NCBI RefSeq assembly: GCF_000426645.1
Contig: NZ_AUFT01000005.1
Location: 310,001-374,000, forward strand
Reading direction: 5' to 3'
Length of the DNA: 64,000 nucleotides
From: Nakamurella lactea DSM 19367
GTDB taxonomy: Bacteria > Actinomycetota > Actinomycetes > Mycobacteriales > Nakamurellaceae
Under the pieces are notes generated by a model. The model made no database searches, was not told the origin of the DNA, and saw only the letters and a program-made list of their open reading frames with translations. Shown here in pieces: positions 39,235 to 47,207 of the stretch. The translations under genes were made by a program, and so were the position numbers. Within the stretch, counting starts at the first letter, position 1. Each line of letters opens with the position of its first letter.

Positions 39235-41820
39235 TCAGCCCTTGACCTTCACCGTCAGCGGTCGGCTCACCGTCGCGCCCGCGGCGTTGCGGAATTCGAC
39301 GGTGTAGACGTACGTGCCAGGTTGCCGGCCGGCGACATCGACCGACGCGACCTGTGGCGACGGGCTTGCCGCCGGCAGGGTGCCCGATCCGACGTCCACG
39401 CCGTTCTCGCGGAACACGTACGACGTGGCGTTGGTGCCCCACCAGAGGTTCGCGGTGACGGTGTACGCGCCGTCGGCGTCGGTGTTGTCGGTGCTCAGTT
39501 CAGGTCGGCCGGGGTTGGCGTCGGCCACCCTGACGGTGATCGGCTTGAGCCTCGAAGACCCCTGAGAGTTGATCAGCTCACCGGTGTACTGGTAGCTCCC
39601 GTTCGGCAGCCCGGTGCGCTCGACGACCATGTGCTGTGCCTTCGGGGAGTCGGGATCGAGCTTCGTCACGTTGATCAGCCGGCCGTTCTGGTACAGGCGC
39701 AGGATGCTGGCGTTCTCGCCCCACCACAGGTCCATCGACACCTGGAAGTTCCCGTCGGTCAGGCCGGTGTCCCAGCCCTCGTTCGACTGGAGGTCCCCGA
39801 CGGCCGGGGCCTTGCCGGCGCCGTCCTGCGGCCGGAAGTCGGCCGCGGAGGTGAAGACCGCGGTGAGTGTGCGTGCGTTGACGTCATAGCCGAGGGTGAC
39901 GAACTTCCCGGGTGCGATCTCGGCGCTGGACGGGTTGCCCTGGTCACCGTTCTTGGAATCGTAGAGCGGCACCGCGTCCGCGGCATAGCCGTCCCAGTCC
40001 GCCGACGGATCTTCGATCAGCACGCCGAACGTCGGCCGTCCGGCGACCTCGGGGTCGCCGTAGGTGAGCAGCACCTGCCCAGCCTTGGTGAGCAGCTGGT
40101 GGTGCGACTGGGCAGGGATATCGGTGGCCGCCGCAGCCGACCAGGTGTGGCCGTTGTCGAAGGACCTGCTGAGGTAGGCCCGGGCAGGTGAGGACGTGGA
40201 ACGGATCAGCGCGACGATCTCCCCCGATGGCAGCACGGTCAGGTTCGGCTCCTGGAAGGCGATGGCGTGGTCGGCCGCGATTGCCACACTATGCGGATCC
40301 CACGTCAGCCCGCCGTCGGTGCTGCGGACCACCAGTGCATGTTCGCGTTCGGTCCCGTTCGGCGCCCCGTACAGCGGCGCGAGCAGGTCCCCGTTCGCCA
40401 GCTCCACGATCGGCCCATGGCTCGCGGCCCAGCCGTCGGCCCTGTCGACCGCGCTGCTCTGGTCGTTCGACACCAGGATCGGGTCCGACCACGTCGCACC
40501 GCCGTCGGCCGACCGGACGAGGAAGGGCTGGATCGCCAGCGGCGCCGTCCAGCGGTAGTCGAAATAGCCGAGCAGGATCGTGCCGTCGCGCAGCTGCACC
40601 AGCTTGGGATCGCGGGCATCGTTGGGCACGTCGACCGCAACGGTCGGTGTGCTCCAGGTGGCCCCGTTGTCGTTCGAGGTGGTGACCTTGATGTCGCCGC
40701 TGGGCGCGGTATGCCCGGGCGACTCGTAGTAGGCGGCGAGCAACCGGCCGTCCTGCAGCTTGACGATGTCGGGGAAGTGGATCTGCTGGCCCTGCGGCGC
40801 GGTAGCGACGGTCACTTGCCGGAATGCGTTGATGGTGACGGACTCTTCGGCAACCGAACGGATGCCCTCGGCGTCGGTGACCACGGTGCGCATGGTGCCG
40901 CTGGCGGCTTCTCCGAAGGTATGCGTGATGGACGCCGTCACCCAGCCGTCGGCATCCGGCCCGCTCAGCGATACCGGGATCGCCGCATCCATCCAGGTCG
41001 TCGTCACCGCATAGTCCGCGACGTCCGTCCCGTCCGCGATGCGGAATCGTGCGACCGGCGCATCCACCACCTCGACGCCCTTGACCGCGCCGCCGAACAC
41101 CGGCACCACCTGCACACCGGCGAACGCGTCGTCCGGCAGCTCGCCGGAGACCGCCAGATCGTCGATGTAGTAGTCGATTCCGACCGCGGCAGTGCCGGCC
41201 GAAGCGAAGTACACGTTCGCCAGACTGGCCGATGCCGCGACGCGCACCGTCGTCTGGGTCCGCACGCCGTTGACGACGAGTTCGGCCCGGTCGAGGTTCG
41301 CGTTGATCGTCACGTCCTGCCACTCACCGAGCGCCGCGCCGCCGGGAACGCTCCCGACGGTGGTCCAGGCGGAGCCGTTGTAGGCCTGCACGCGCAGGTT
41401 CGGGCCGTCGGCGGCAAAGACGAATCGCCACACCCCGTTTGCGTTGCCGCCGGGGCCGCCCATCAGGGCGACGATCATGCTGTTGCGCAGCTCCGCGGGA
41501 GAGATCCGGAACGCCACCGACCGCTCGGTCGACTCCGGAAACGAGCACTGGGTGCGGGTCTGGGCGGTGGCGCTCTGGTCGCTGAGCCGCATGGCCCGGT
41601 TCGAGGCGGCCGCCCCGCCGAAGCCGGCTTCGGCGACCGTGACATCGCCGACGCCGGCGCAGCCGGCCGGCGGCGCGCCGACCGGCTCGGCATCGAAGGT
41701 GCGCACGGTTCCGTCGGCAGGCGCGGCCAGCGCCGCCGGCGCGGGGCCGACGGCGACGATGACGGCGATCGCGGCGGCGGCAGCAACGGCCCTGCGCCAG
41801 CGGTGTGGTGTCACGAACAT
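39235..41820 (-). CDS. Secreted sialidase-like (BNR/Asp-box) protein
   Basis: 861 residues. The signal peptide has an Ala/Val-rich core (AVAAAAAIAVIVAVG) and AxA cleavage near 32. Residues ~40-228 form a jelly-roll lectin-like domain (LamG type: GEWQDVTINANLDRAELVVNG). A six-bladed-type propeller follows, with Asp-boxes at 382-390 (SNDNGATWS), 437-445 (SADGGATWS), 499-507 (STDGGLTWD) and 552-560 (SFDNGHTWS). Two C-terminal repeats carry LWWGENAS/LWWGTNAT with NGRLI and NGVDV, a carbohydrate- or surface-binding-like module. ATG at 41820 has GAGGAG upstream; a GTG 12 bases earlier is possible. True sialidase activity is not certain, because catalytic Arg/Tyr residues cannot be assigned by eye. 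Confidence 0.75.
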   Translation of the reverse strand: MFVTPHRWRRAVAAAAAIAVIVAVGPAPAALAAPADGTVRTFDAEPVGAPPAGCAGVGDVTVAEAGFGGAAASNRAMRLSDQSATAQTRTQCSFPESTERSVAFRISPAELRNSMIVALMGGPGGNANGVWRFVFAADGPNLRVQAYNGSAWTTVGSVPGGAALGEWQDVTINANLDRAELVVNGVRTQTTVRVAASASLANVYFASAGTAAVGIDYYIDDLAVSGELPDDAFAGVQVVPVFGGAVKGVEVVDAPVARFRIADGTDVADYAVTTTWMDAAIPVSLSGPDADGWVTASITHTFGEAASGTMRTVVTDAEGIRSVAEESVTINAFRQVTVATAPQGQQIHFPDIVKLQDGRLLAAYYESPGHTAPSGDIKVTTSNDNGATWSTPTVAVDVPNDARDPKLVQLRDGTILLGYFDYRWTAPLAIQPFLVRSADGGATWSDPILVSNDQSSAVDRADGWAASHGPIVELANGDLLAPLYGAPNGTEREHALVVRSTDGGLTWDPHSVAIAADHAIAFQEPNLTVLPSGEIVALIRSTSSPARAYLSRSFDNGHTWSAAAATDIPAQSHHQLLTKAGQVLLTYGDPEVAGRPTFGVLIEDPSADWDGYAADAVPLYDSKNGDQGNPSSAEIAPGKFVTLGYDVNARTLTAVFTSAADFRPQDGAGKAPAVGDLQSNEGWDTGLTDGNFQVSMDLWWGENASILRLYQNGRLINVTKLDPDSPKAQHMVVERTGLPNGSYQYTGELINSQGSSRLKPITVRVADANPGRPELSTDNTDADGAYTVTANLWWGTNATSYVFRENGVDVGSGTLPAASPSPQVASVDVAGRQPGTYVYTVEFRNAAGATVSRPLTVKVKG

Positions 41821-41954
41821 CAACTCGTTCACTCTCCTCGACTGGATTCGGCCGCACACCCCCGAGAGTTACCGGTTGAGTGCGATGATCGGCAGCAGAT
41901 GCCGCTCCGAATCGTGACGGTTGTTCCGTATCGCCCCGAACAGTAGCCAAATGG

Positions 41955-41977
41955 AATGGCGTTTCATATAGGCCATT
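41955..41977. promoter_or_regulatory. AT-richer inverted repeat in divergent spacer
   Basis: The 343-base spacer between the sialidase-like gene and the divergent 42164 gene contains AATGGC (41955-41960) and GCCATT (41972-41977) around an 11-base AT-rich loop with TTTCATATA. It is the only AT-rich patch in the spacer and could be an operator or promoter for either gene. I see no other feature in this spacer. Confidence 0.3.
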
Positions 41978-42163
41978 CGGGGTGCAAGCAGGACCATCGC
42001 CGGCTCGGCGGACACGGTCGGTGTCTGCCGGTCGAACTCTTCGCCGTGGCAGTCGCCCGCTCGCCCACCACCATCGCGCCGTATCTGTCCCCCGCCGACC
42101 GGCCTCTGACAAGCGTCGTGCTGCATCGGGTGGCCGGCGCTCGCATCGATCGGAGTAATGAGA

Positions 42164-43219
42164 ATGACGATTCGCCGTTGCCTGTCCCGGTTCTCGCTCA
42201 CGCTGCTGGCGGCTGCCACGGCCGCGGTGATCGCAGTGATCCCGGCCGCTGCGATGGAACCGTTCAGCGGACCGACATCGATCGTCGGCGCCAGCTGCGC
42301 CTTCGGCACCGCCGAGACGTCGGACTCGGTGAACGGCACCGTCCGCGGCGCCTTCACCTGTAACGCCGAGGCAGACAGCCCGATCAGCATCTTCTGGTAC
42401 CAGGGCGGCGTCAAAACCGTTCGGCACAGTCCTTACACCGGGCAGCTGATCGCCGCCGCCTGGGACGGATCGACGTCCCTCTACATCCTGTACCAACAGG
42501 CGAAGTCGTTGAAGATCGCCAAGGTCAGCGACGCCGGGTCGTTCAGCGCGGTGACCGTGCTGTCCACCTCGCTGGCGGCCTACACATCCGGCGATCTGGT
42601 TGCCTCGCAGGGCAAGTGGTGGGCGGTCTGGCACGAAACGGTCGGCTCCCAGGCGGAGCTGTTCCAGGCCAGGACGTTGTTGGGGACCCAGCACCGGACG
42701 CGGATCACCAGCAGCGCTGCCCAGGACCTGGAGCCGAGCCTGGCCTACTCCGGCGGCCGGCTGGAAATGGCCTGGAGCCGCTACACCGCCGACCTCGGCG
42801 CCGCCGATCTGTGGGTCGGCAGGAACACCGGGGCCGGCTGGGTCACCAAGGTGCTGGCGACCAGCGGCACCCACAACAACATGCCGGACATTGCCGGGTC
42901 CGGCGGCCGGTTCTATCTCAGCTGGACCAGGGACGGCGTGATCAATGCCGGCGACAACACCAGCGGCTCGTGGGTCACCCGAACCTTCAGCAACCACGGA
43001 TACAACCCACGGATCGCCGCGGCTGCGGGAAAGGTGTTCGTCAGCTACGAGGCGGTCAACCTGCAGGGCAAGATCTACGTCGTGGAGCGCTCCGCCGGAC
43101 GATGGACCGGCGGCGCCGTCACCGGCATCCGGACCGGCAACGTCGGCATCGCCGCGGGCAACGGCAGCGCTTCGATCGTCTACTACTCCAACAGCGGGCT
43201 GTCGGCTCGCACGCAGTAA
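42164..43219 (+). CDS. Secreted propeller-like protein, function unknown
   Basis: 351 residues with a signal peptide (RFSLTLLAAATAAVIAVIPAAA). I do not recognise the family. Four internal repeats look like propeller blades: DLVASQGKWWAVWHE, PSLAYSGGRLEMAWSR, PDIAGSGGRFYLSWTR and PRIAAAAGKVFVSYEA. An early Cys pair (about residues 48 and 67) may form a disulfide. ATG at 42164 is 8 bases after GGAG; the ATG at 42158 is only 2 bases from it. It is divergent from the sialidase-like gene and may act with it outside the cell. Confidence 0.65.
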   Translation: MTIRRCLSRFSLTLLAAATAAVIAVIPAAAMEPFSGPTSIVGASCAFGTAETSDSVNGTVRGAFTCNAEADSPISIFWYQGGVKTVRHSPYTGQLIAAAWDGSTSLYILYQQAKSLKIAKVSDAGSFSAVTVLSTSLAAYTSGDLVASQGKWWAVWHETVGSQAELFQARTLLGTQHRTRITSSAAQDLEPSLAYSGGRLEMAWSRYTADLGAADLWVGRNTGAGWVTKVLATSGTHNNMPDIAGSGGRFYLSWTRDGVINAGDNTSGSWVTRTFSNHGYNPRIAAAAGKVFVSYEAVNLQGKIYVVERSAGRWTGGAVTGIRTGNVGIAAGNGSASIVYYSNSGLSARTQ

Positions 43220-43266
43220 CGGCCGGCGTCACCGGGTCGTGCCGGGCGCCGGTTCCGGCCCGCAGC

Positions 43267-43488
43267 TCACTGAAGTCGGTACCGGCCCCGTTCGACCACC
43301 ACGTCCAGACCGTCGATCTGCCCCGCGGTCAACTCGGCCGGGGGCTCGACGTCCTGGTCGACCGTCACCGCCAGAACGGGTACACCGTCACGCATCTTGA
43401 CCCCCACCGCGGACACTCCCGGGAGGGCGATCAGCCGCTGCTCATGGCGCCGTTGGACATCCACTGCCTGCTCGTACGACATCGTCAT
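43267..43488 (-). CDS. Small protein homologous to the N-terminus of the neighbouring protease
   Basis: 73 residues (MTMSYEQAVDVQRRHEQRL...). Its body, LPGVSAVGVKMRDGVPVLAVTV, lines up with RPGVTGVDVGYKVVGGVQTDQLAIRV at residues 21-46 of the divergent trypsin-like protein, including a similar helix before and PAE/PAEL afterward. It therefore looks like a free-standing copy of the protease N-terminal domain. ATG at 43482 is an alternative start. The longer open frame upstream is Arg-rich and unlike a protein. The function is unknown; a protease inhibitor or scaffold is conceivable. Confidence 0.65.
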   Translation of the reverse strand: MTMSYEQAVDVQRRHEQRLIALPGVSAVGVKMRDGVPVLAVTVDQDVEPPAELTAGQIDGLDVVVERGRYRLQ

Positions 43489-43628
43489 GGACCCAGTGTG
43501 AGCCCGTTGTCCGGCGGTGCGTGACGGCGGACGGGTGAACCGGTGACGGGGACGTATCCAACGCCGTCGGCGCTCGCTCTCACAGGCATCATGCGCTGGC
43601 ATCAGCTGACGCTCAGAAGGGAGTTGTC

Positions 43629-45020
43629 ATGTCAACATTGGACGAGCTGATCGCGATCAAGCAGCAGGTCGAGCAGCAGTACCTGGGTCGGCCCGGCGTC
43701 ACCGGGGTCGACGTCGGGTACAAGGTGGTCGGCGGGGTGCAGACCGACCAGTTGGCGATCAGGGTGCACGTCGAGGAGAAGAAGACCCGGGTGCCGGCCG
43801 CCGAAAAGGTTCCGGCCGAGATCGACGGCGTAGTCACCGATGTACTGGAACGCGCCTACCAGCTCCAGGTCGTCTCCGAGCCGCTGGACGTCGGCGTCCA
43901 GGCGGTGGACACCAATCACTACCCGACCCTGCAGGGCGGGATCAGCATGGGACCGAGCCGGGTGATCGGCGGCTCGATCTTCGCCGGCACGCTCGGTGCG
44001 ATCGTCGTCGACAACACCAACAACCAGCACGCGGCGCTCACCAACTTCCACGTCGCCTGTGTCGACTCGTCCTGGGCCGTCGGCAACCGGATGGTGCAGC
44101 CGAGCCGCATCGACACCGGCGTGGTGCCCGGCGACGAATTCGGCGGCATCGTCCGCGCCGTACTGTCCGGCCACGTCGACGGCTCGGTGGTTTCCATCGA
44201 CTCCGGTCGGGCAAACTCGGCCGAGGTGGCCGAGATCGGCACCGTCAAGGGCACCAAGACCGCGACGCTCGGGATGGCGGTTCGCAAGCGCGGCCGCACA
44301 ACGGGTCTGACCTACGGCTCGGTCGACGGACTGTCGCTGACGGTGAACGTCGACTACGGCGATGGCATCGGCGTCAAGCAGTTGACGGACCAGGTGAGCA
44401 TCGCAGCGGACACCACCAAGAACGCAATGTTCTCCGATCACGGCGATTCCGGCTCGGTGATCGTCGACGGCTCGGGTTACGTGGTCGGTCTGCTGTTCGC
44501 CGGCGCCGGGGCCGGCACGGTGGCCAATCCGATCGCTTCGGTGCTGTCCGAGCTCAACGTCTCGATGCTGGTCGGAAAGGCCCTGCTGAAGGACTTCAAG
44601 GACGGCCGCAAGGACATCATCAAGGACAAGGAACTGCTCAAGGAGCGCAAGGATCTGATCAAGGAGCACAAGGAGTTCGCCAAGGAACTGCGCAAGGACG
44701 TGATCAAGGAGCGGGTGCTCGAGGGCAAGATGCTCAAGGACATCCGCGACATCGAGATCCCGAAGCCGGGTCGGCCGGGCGATCCTGGCCCGGTCGAAGG
44801 CGGACGTTCGGTGGACGACCGGTTGGGGGCCATCGAGCAACAGCTCGCCGCGCTGACGAGTTTCATCGACCAGGATCAGCGCCCGGACCTGAGCAGCTCC
44901 GCGTTCTCCGGGGAGGCAGAACCCGGTCCGGACGAGCTGCAGGCACTGCGCGCCGAACTGGAGAACCAGGTGACCGAGGCGGCCGCCGCCAAGGCCGAGT
45001 TCGACGGGCCGATGGCCTGA
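43629..45020 (+). CDS. Trypsin-like serine protease with N-terminal domain and charged helical tail
   Basis: 463 residues, no signal peptide. Residues 1-80 are a small alpha/beta domain (PGVTGVDVGYK) seen before trypsin-like domains in other bacteria. The protease domain (~115-310) has His141 in LTNFHVAC, probable Asp184 in HVDGSVVSID and Ser274 in DHGDSGS. Residues 318-372 form a Lys/Glu/Asp-rich helix with repeated KD/KE pairs (KDIIKDKELLKERKDLIKEH), then a Pro-rich hinge and a final coiled-coil-like segment (~395-455). AAGGGAG lies 8 bases before ATG. It starts an operon-like run with the two ATP-grasp-type genes (gap 5 bases). Lacking a signal, it may act inside the cell. Confidence 0.82.
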   Translation: MSTLDELIAIKQQVEQQYLGRPGVTGVDVGYKVVGGVQTDQLAIRVHVEEKKTRVPAAEKVPAEIDGVVTDVLERAYQLQVVSEPLDVGVQAVDTNHYPTLQGGISMGPSRVIGGSIFAGTLGAIVVDNTNNQHAALTNFHVACVDSSWAVGNRMVQPSRIDTGVVPGDEFGGIVRAVLSGHVDGSVVSIDSGRANSAEVAEIGTVKGTKTATLGMAVRKRGRTTGLTYGSVDGLSLTVNVDYGDGIGVKQLTDQVSIAADTTKNAMFSDHGDSGSVIVDGSGYVVGLLFAGAGAGTVANPIASVLSELNVSMLVGKALLKDFKDGRKDIIKDKELLKERKDLIKEHKEFAKELRKDVIKERVLEGKMLKDIRDIEIPKPGRPGDPGPVEGGRSVDDRLGAIEQQLAALTSFIDQDQRPDLSSSAFSGEAEPGPDELQALRAELENQVTEAAAAKAEFDGPMA

Positions 45021-45025
45021 TCGTC

Positions 45026-45814
45026 ATGCTGCTGATCCTGTGTCCGCTGGACGACCTCGATGCCCTCGCCTTCGCCCACCGGGCGACGGCCGAGGGCACC
45101 GGGTGTCGAATCCTGACGGCCGAGGCATTGTCGTTCGCCGGTCGGCGATCTCATCGGATCGTCAGCCCCGTGCGCGGGTCGGGCGCTCCGATCTCGGTCC
45201 GCACCGAGATCGAGGCGCTCGGCCTGCCACCGATCAACGACGAGCAGGTCTCGGGTGTGCTCAACCGGCTGATCGAACCGCCGGCATCGGCCTGGCGACG
45301 GGCCACGGCGGTCGAGCGCGACTATGCGACGGCGGAACTGTTCGCCTTCACCATCAGCTGGCTCAGTGGGTTCGAGTGTCCGGTGCGGAACCGGCCGACC
45401 GCGAGCTGTCTGGCCGGCCCGGCCCCGCATCCGCTGCGCGCCGTTGTCGCGGCGCAGGCAGCGGGGCTGGAGTGCCCCGATCTGCGGTACGGCAGCGACA
45501 CCGCCGCTGCGCAGCCCGATCTGGCGGCCGCCGCGTTCGCCGCTGCCGGACCCGGCGCGCGGGCAAGACAGGTCGTCTGTCTGGACGGCATGGTGCTGTC
45601 GGACGGGATTCCGGCCGACCCGGGGGCGGGGGTCGTCGGGCTGCTGTGCGCCATCGGCGCCGACGCCGACCTGGTCGGGGTGGACTTCGCGGTGCGCGGC
45701 GACCACTGGGTGTTCGCCGGGCTGACGCCGCTGCCCGCGCTCGGTGGCCTCGGCCGGGATGGTCGCCGGACCCTGCTGGCAACGCTGACACCGGCCCGGA
45801 CGGCGGTGGCGTGA
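45026..45814 (+). CDS. Degenerate (pseudo) ATP-grasp protein
   Basis: 262 residues with no obvious family hit by eye, but alignable to the intact ATP-grasp protein downstream in three blocks. VSGVLNRLIEPPAS (76-89) matches LSGVYVRPVEPELS. NRPTASCLAGPAPHPLRAVV (122-141) with GLECPDLRYGSD matches NRLSAMGSNMSKPFQAQLI with FAVPETLVTDS. LVGVDFAVRGDHWVFAGLTP (216-235) matches FAGIDLKLCPDGRVVCFEVNP. The central block holding the ATP lysine is missing, and the metal-binding E-x-N is G-x-T, so it should not be catalytic. It overlaps the next start by 1 base (ATG) or 4 bases (GTG). A partner or substrate-recognition role is inferred. Confidence 0.6.
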   Translation: MLLILCPLDDLDALAFAHRATAEGTGCRILTAEALSFAGRRSHRIVSPVRGSGAPISVRTEIEALGLPPINDEQVSGVLNRLIEPPASAWRRATAVERDYATAELFAFTISWLSGFECPVRNRPTASCLAGPAPHPLRAVVAAQAAGLECPDLRYGSDTAAAQPDLAAAAFAAAGPGARARQVVCLDGMVLSDGIPADPGAGVVGLLCAIGADADLVGVDFAVRGDHWVFAGLTPLPALGGLGRDGRRTLLATLTPARTAVA

Positions 45815-46752
45815 TGACCGTGCTGGTCTGGGGCGTGCCGTCCGAATCGCCGGTGCGGATGATCACCGAGGCGCTCCGGGCCAACGGTGCCGATTGCGTA
45901 TCGGTACCACCGGAGGCGGACGGCGTCGAGGTCTCGCTCGCCGTCGATCCCGCTGGGCGGCTCTCGGGCGGGTTGCGGATCCAGGGCCGTGCGGTGCCCT
46001 GGCAGCAGCTCAGCGGGGTGTACGTCCGTCCGGTCGAGCCGGAGCTGTCGCCCCGGCTGCGGCAGCTGCCCGGCGAGGCCGCGCAGGTCCGGCACGCCCG
46101 CGCCGTGCACGACGCGTTGATCGCCTTCACCGAGGTCGCCGCCGACGGGCCGTATCGGGTCGCGAATCGGTTGTCCGCCATGGGCTCGAACATGTCCAAG
46201 CCGTTCCAGGCGCAGCTCATCGCCCGGCACGGATTTGCCGTCCCGGAGACGCTGGTGACCGATTCGGCCGAGGAGGCGCTGGATTTCGCGGACCGGCACG
46301 ACGGCGTGGTCTACAAGTCGACCAGTGGTATCCGTTCGATCGTCACCGTCTTCGATCCGGCCGCCGACCGGTCCCGCCTGAACCGGCTGCGCTGGTGCCC
46401 GGTGCAGTTCCAGGAGCGGATCGACGGGCCGGACGTCCGGGTGCACGTGATCGGGGGTGAGGTGTATCCGGCGATCGTCGGGAGCACCGCGGTCGACTAC
46501 CGATACGCCCGGGCGCAGGTCGGCCAGGATGCCACCCTGCAGCGTTGGGACCTGCCCGATGAATGGGCCGAGCGCTGCGTCGCACTGGCCGCCGACCTCG
46601 ATCTGCCGTTCGCCGGCATCGACCTGAAGCTGTGTCCCGACGGCCGCGTTGTGTGCTTCGAGGTGAATCCGTCGCCCGGCTTCCCGTGGTACGAGACCGC
46701 TGCCGGGCTACCGATTTCGGACGCGGTCGCCCGCTGGCTGGTCGCGGCCTGA
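45814..46752 (+). CDS. ATP-grasp ligase (RimK/MvdD-like)
   Basis: 312 residues. The N-terminal pre-ATP-grasp domain (~1-120) is followed by NMSKPFQAQLIARHGFAVPET, the ATP lysine in GVVYKSTSG (Lys168), the hinge CPVQFQERIDGPDVRVHVIG (199-214), and the metal site AGIDLK (Asp270) with FEVNPSPGF (Glu283, Asn285). These are the hallmarks of RimK/graspetide-type ligases that form amide or ester bonds on peptides using ATP. It starts with ATG at 45814 (or GTG 45811), coupled to the pseudo-ATP-grasp gene. Its 3' end overlaps the convergent DUF2809 gene by 45 bases. A substrate encoded nearby is likely but unproven. Confidence 0.85.
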   Translation: MTVLVWGVPSESPVRMITEALRANGADCVSVPPEADGVEVSLAVDPAGRLSGGLRIQGRAVPWQQLSGVYVRPVEPELSPRLRQLPGEAAQVRHARAVHDALIAFTEVAADGPYRVANRLSAMGSNMSKPFQAQLIARHGFAVPETLVTDSAEEALDFADRHDGVVYKSTSGIRSIVTVFDPAADRSRLNRLRWCPVQFQERIDGPDVRVHVIGGEVYPAIVGSTAVDYRYARAQVGQDATLQRWDLPDEWAERCVALAADLDLPFAGIDLKLCPDGRVVCFEVNPSPGFPWYETAAGLPISDAVARWLVAA

Positions 46753-47130
46753 CCGCCGCCGGCGGGTACGGGTCCGAAGGCCAAGATCGACCAGGACGGC
46801 GACCAGCACGCCGGCGACATAGGCCACCAGGTCGGTCCAGGCAAACCCTTGTCCGAGCACCAGATGACCGGGCGTCGTGTCGCGGATCCGGTCGATCCAC
46901 CCGGCCCGGTACAGCTGGGAGAACTCGACCAGGAAGCTGACGGCAATGGTCAGCAACGCCCGGCCGGCCCGCGGCATCCCGGGCGCGGCCGCGGAAACAA
47001 TGAAGAAGACCATCGTCGCCCACAGCAGATCGCCCACCCAGGCCGGGATCGCCGGCCACTGCCGGGACGCCAAGCCGCAGCCGATCGTGACAGCGGCCGC
47101 GATCGCGTACCACCACCGGGGCACCCGCAC
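46708..47130 (-). CDS. DUF2809 family membrane protein
   Basis: 140 residues with about four membrane helices: RWWYAIAAAVTIGCGLASR, GDLLWATMVFFIVSAAAPG, ALLTIAVSFLVEFSQLYRA and LVAYVAGVLVAVLVDLGL. The motifs GDLLWATM and EFSQLYRAGWIDRIRDT are typical of DUF2809, of unknown function and with a VanZ-like look. It is convergent with the ATP-grasp gene. Confidence 0.85.
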   Translation of the reverse strand: MRVPRWWYAIAAAVTIGCGLASRQWPAIPAWVGDLLWATMVFFIVSAAAPGMPRAGRALLTIAVSFLVEFSQLYRAGWIDRIRDTTPGHLVLGQGFAWTDLVAYVAGVLVAVLVDLGLRTRTRRRRSGRDQPAGDRVRNR

Positions 47131-47207
47131 TGTACGTTCCCCTCTCGCCGGCCGGAGCCACGCCCGACGTGTCCCACGGTACGGGCAACTCCCGACCGCG
47201 ACGTCGG

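Noticed and set aside
37561-40191. A long plus-strand open frame opposite the serine hydrolase and sialidase-like genes
   Set aside because: It is antisense to two genes with clear signal peptides and motifs, and its own composition is random GC-rich.
46708-46752. Overlap of DUF2809 and ATP-grasp genes as a sign that one is false
   Set aside because: Both proteins show clear family motifs up to their ends. A 45-base tail-to-tail overlap is acceptable.
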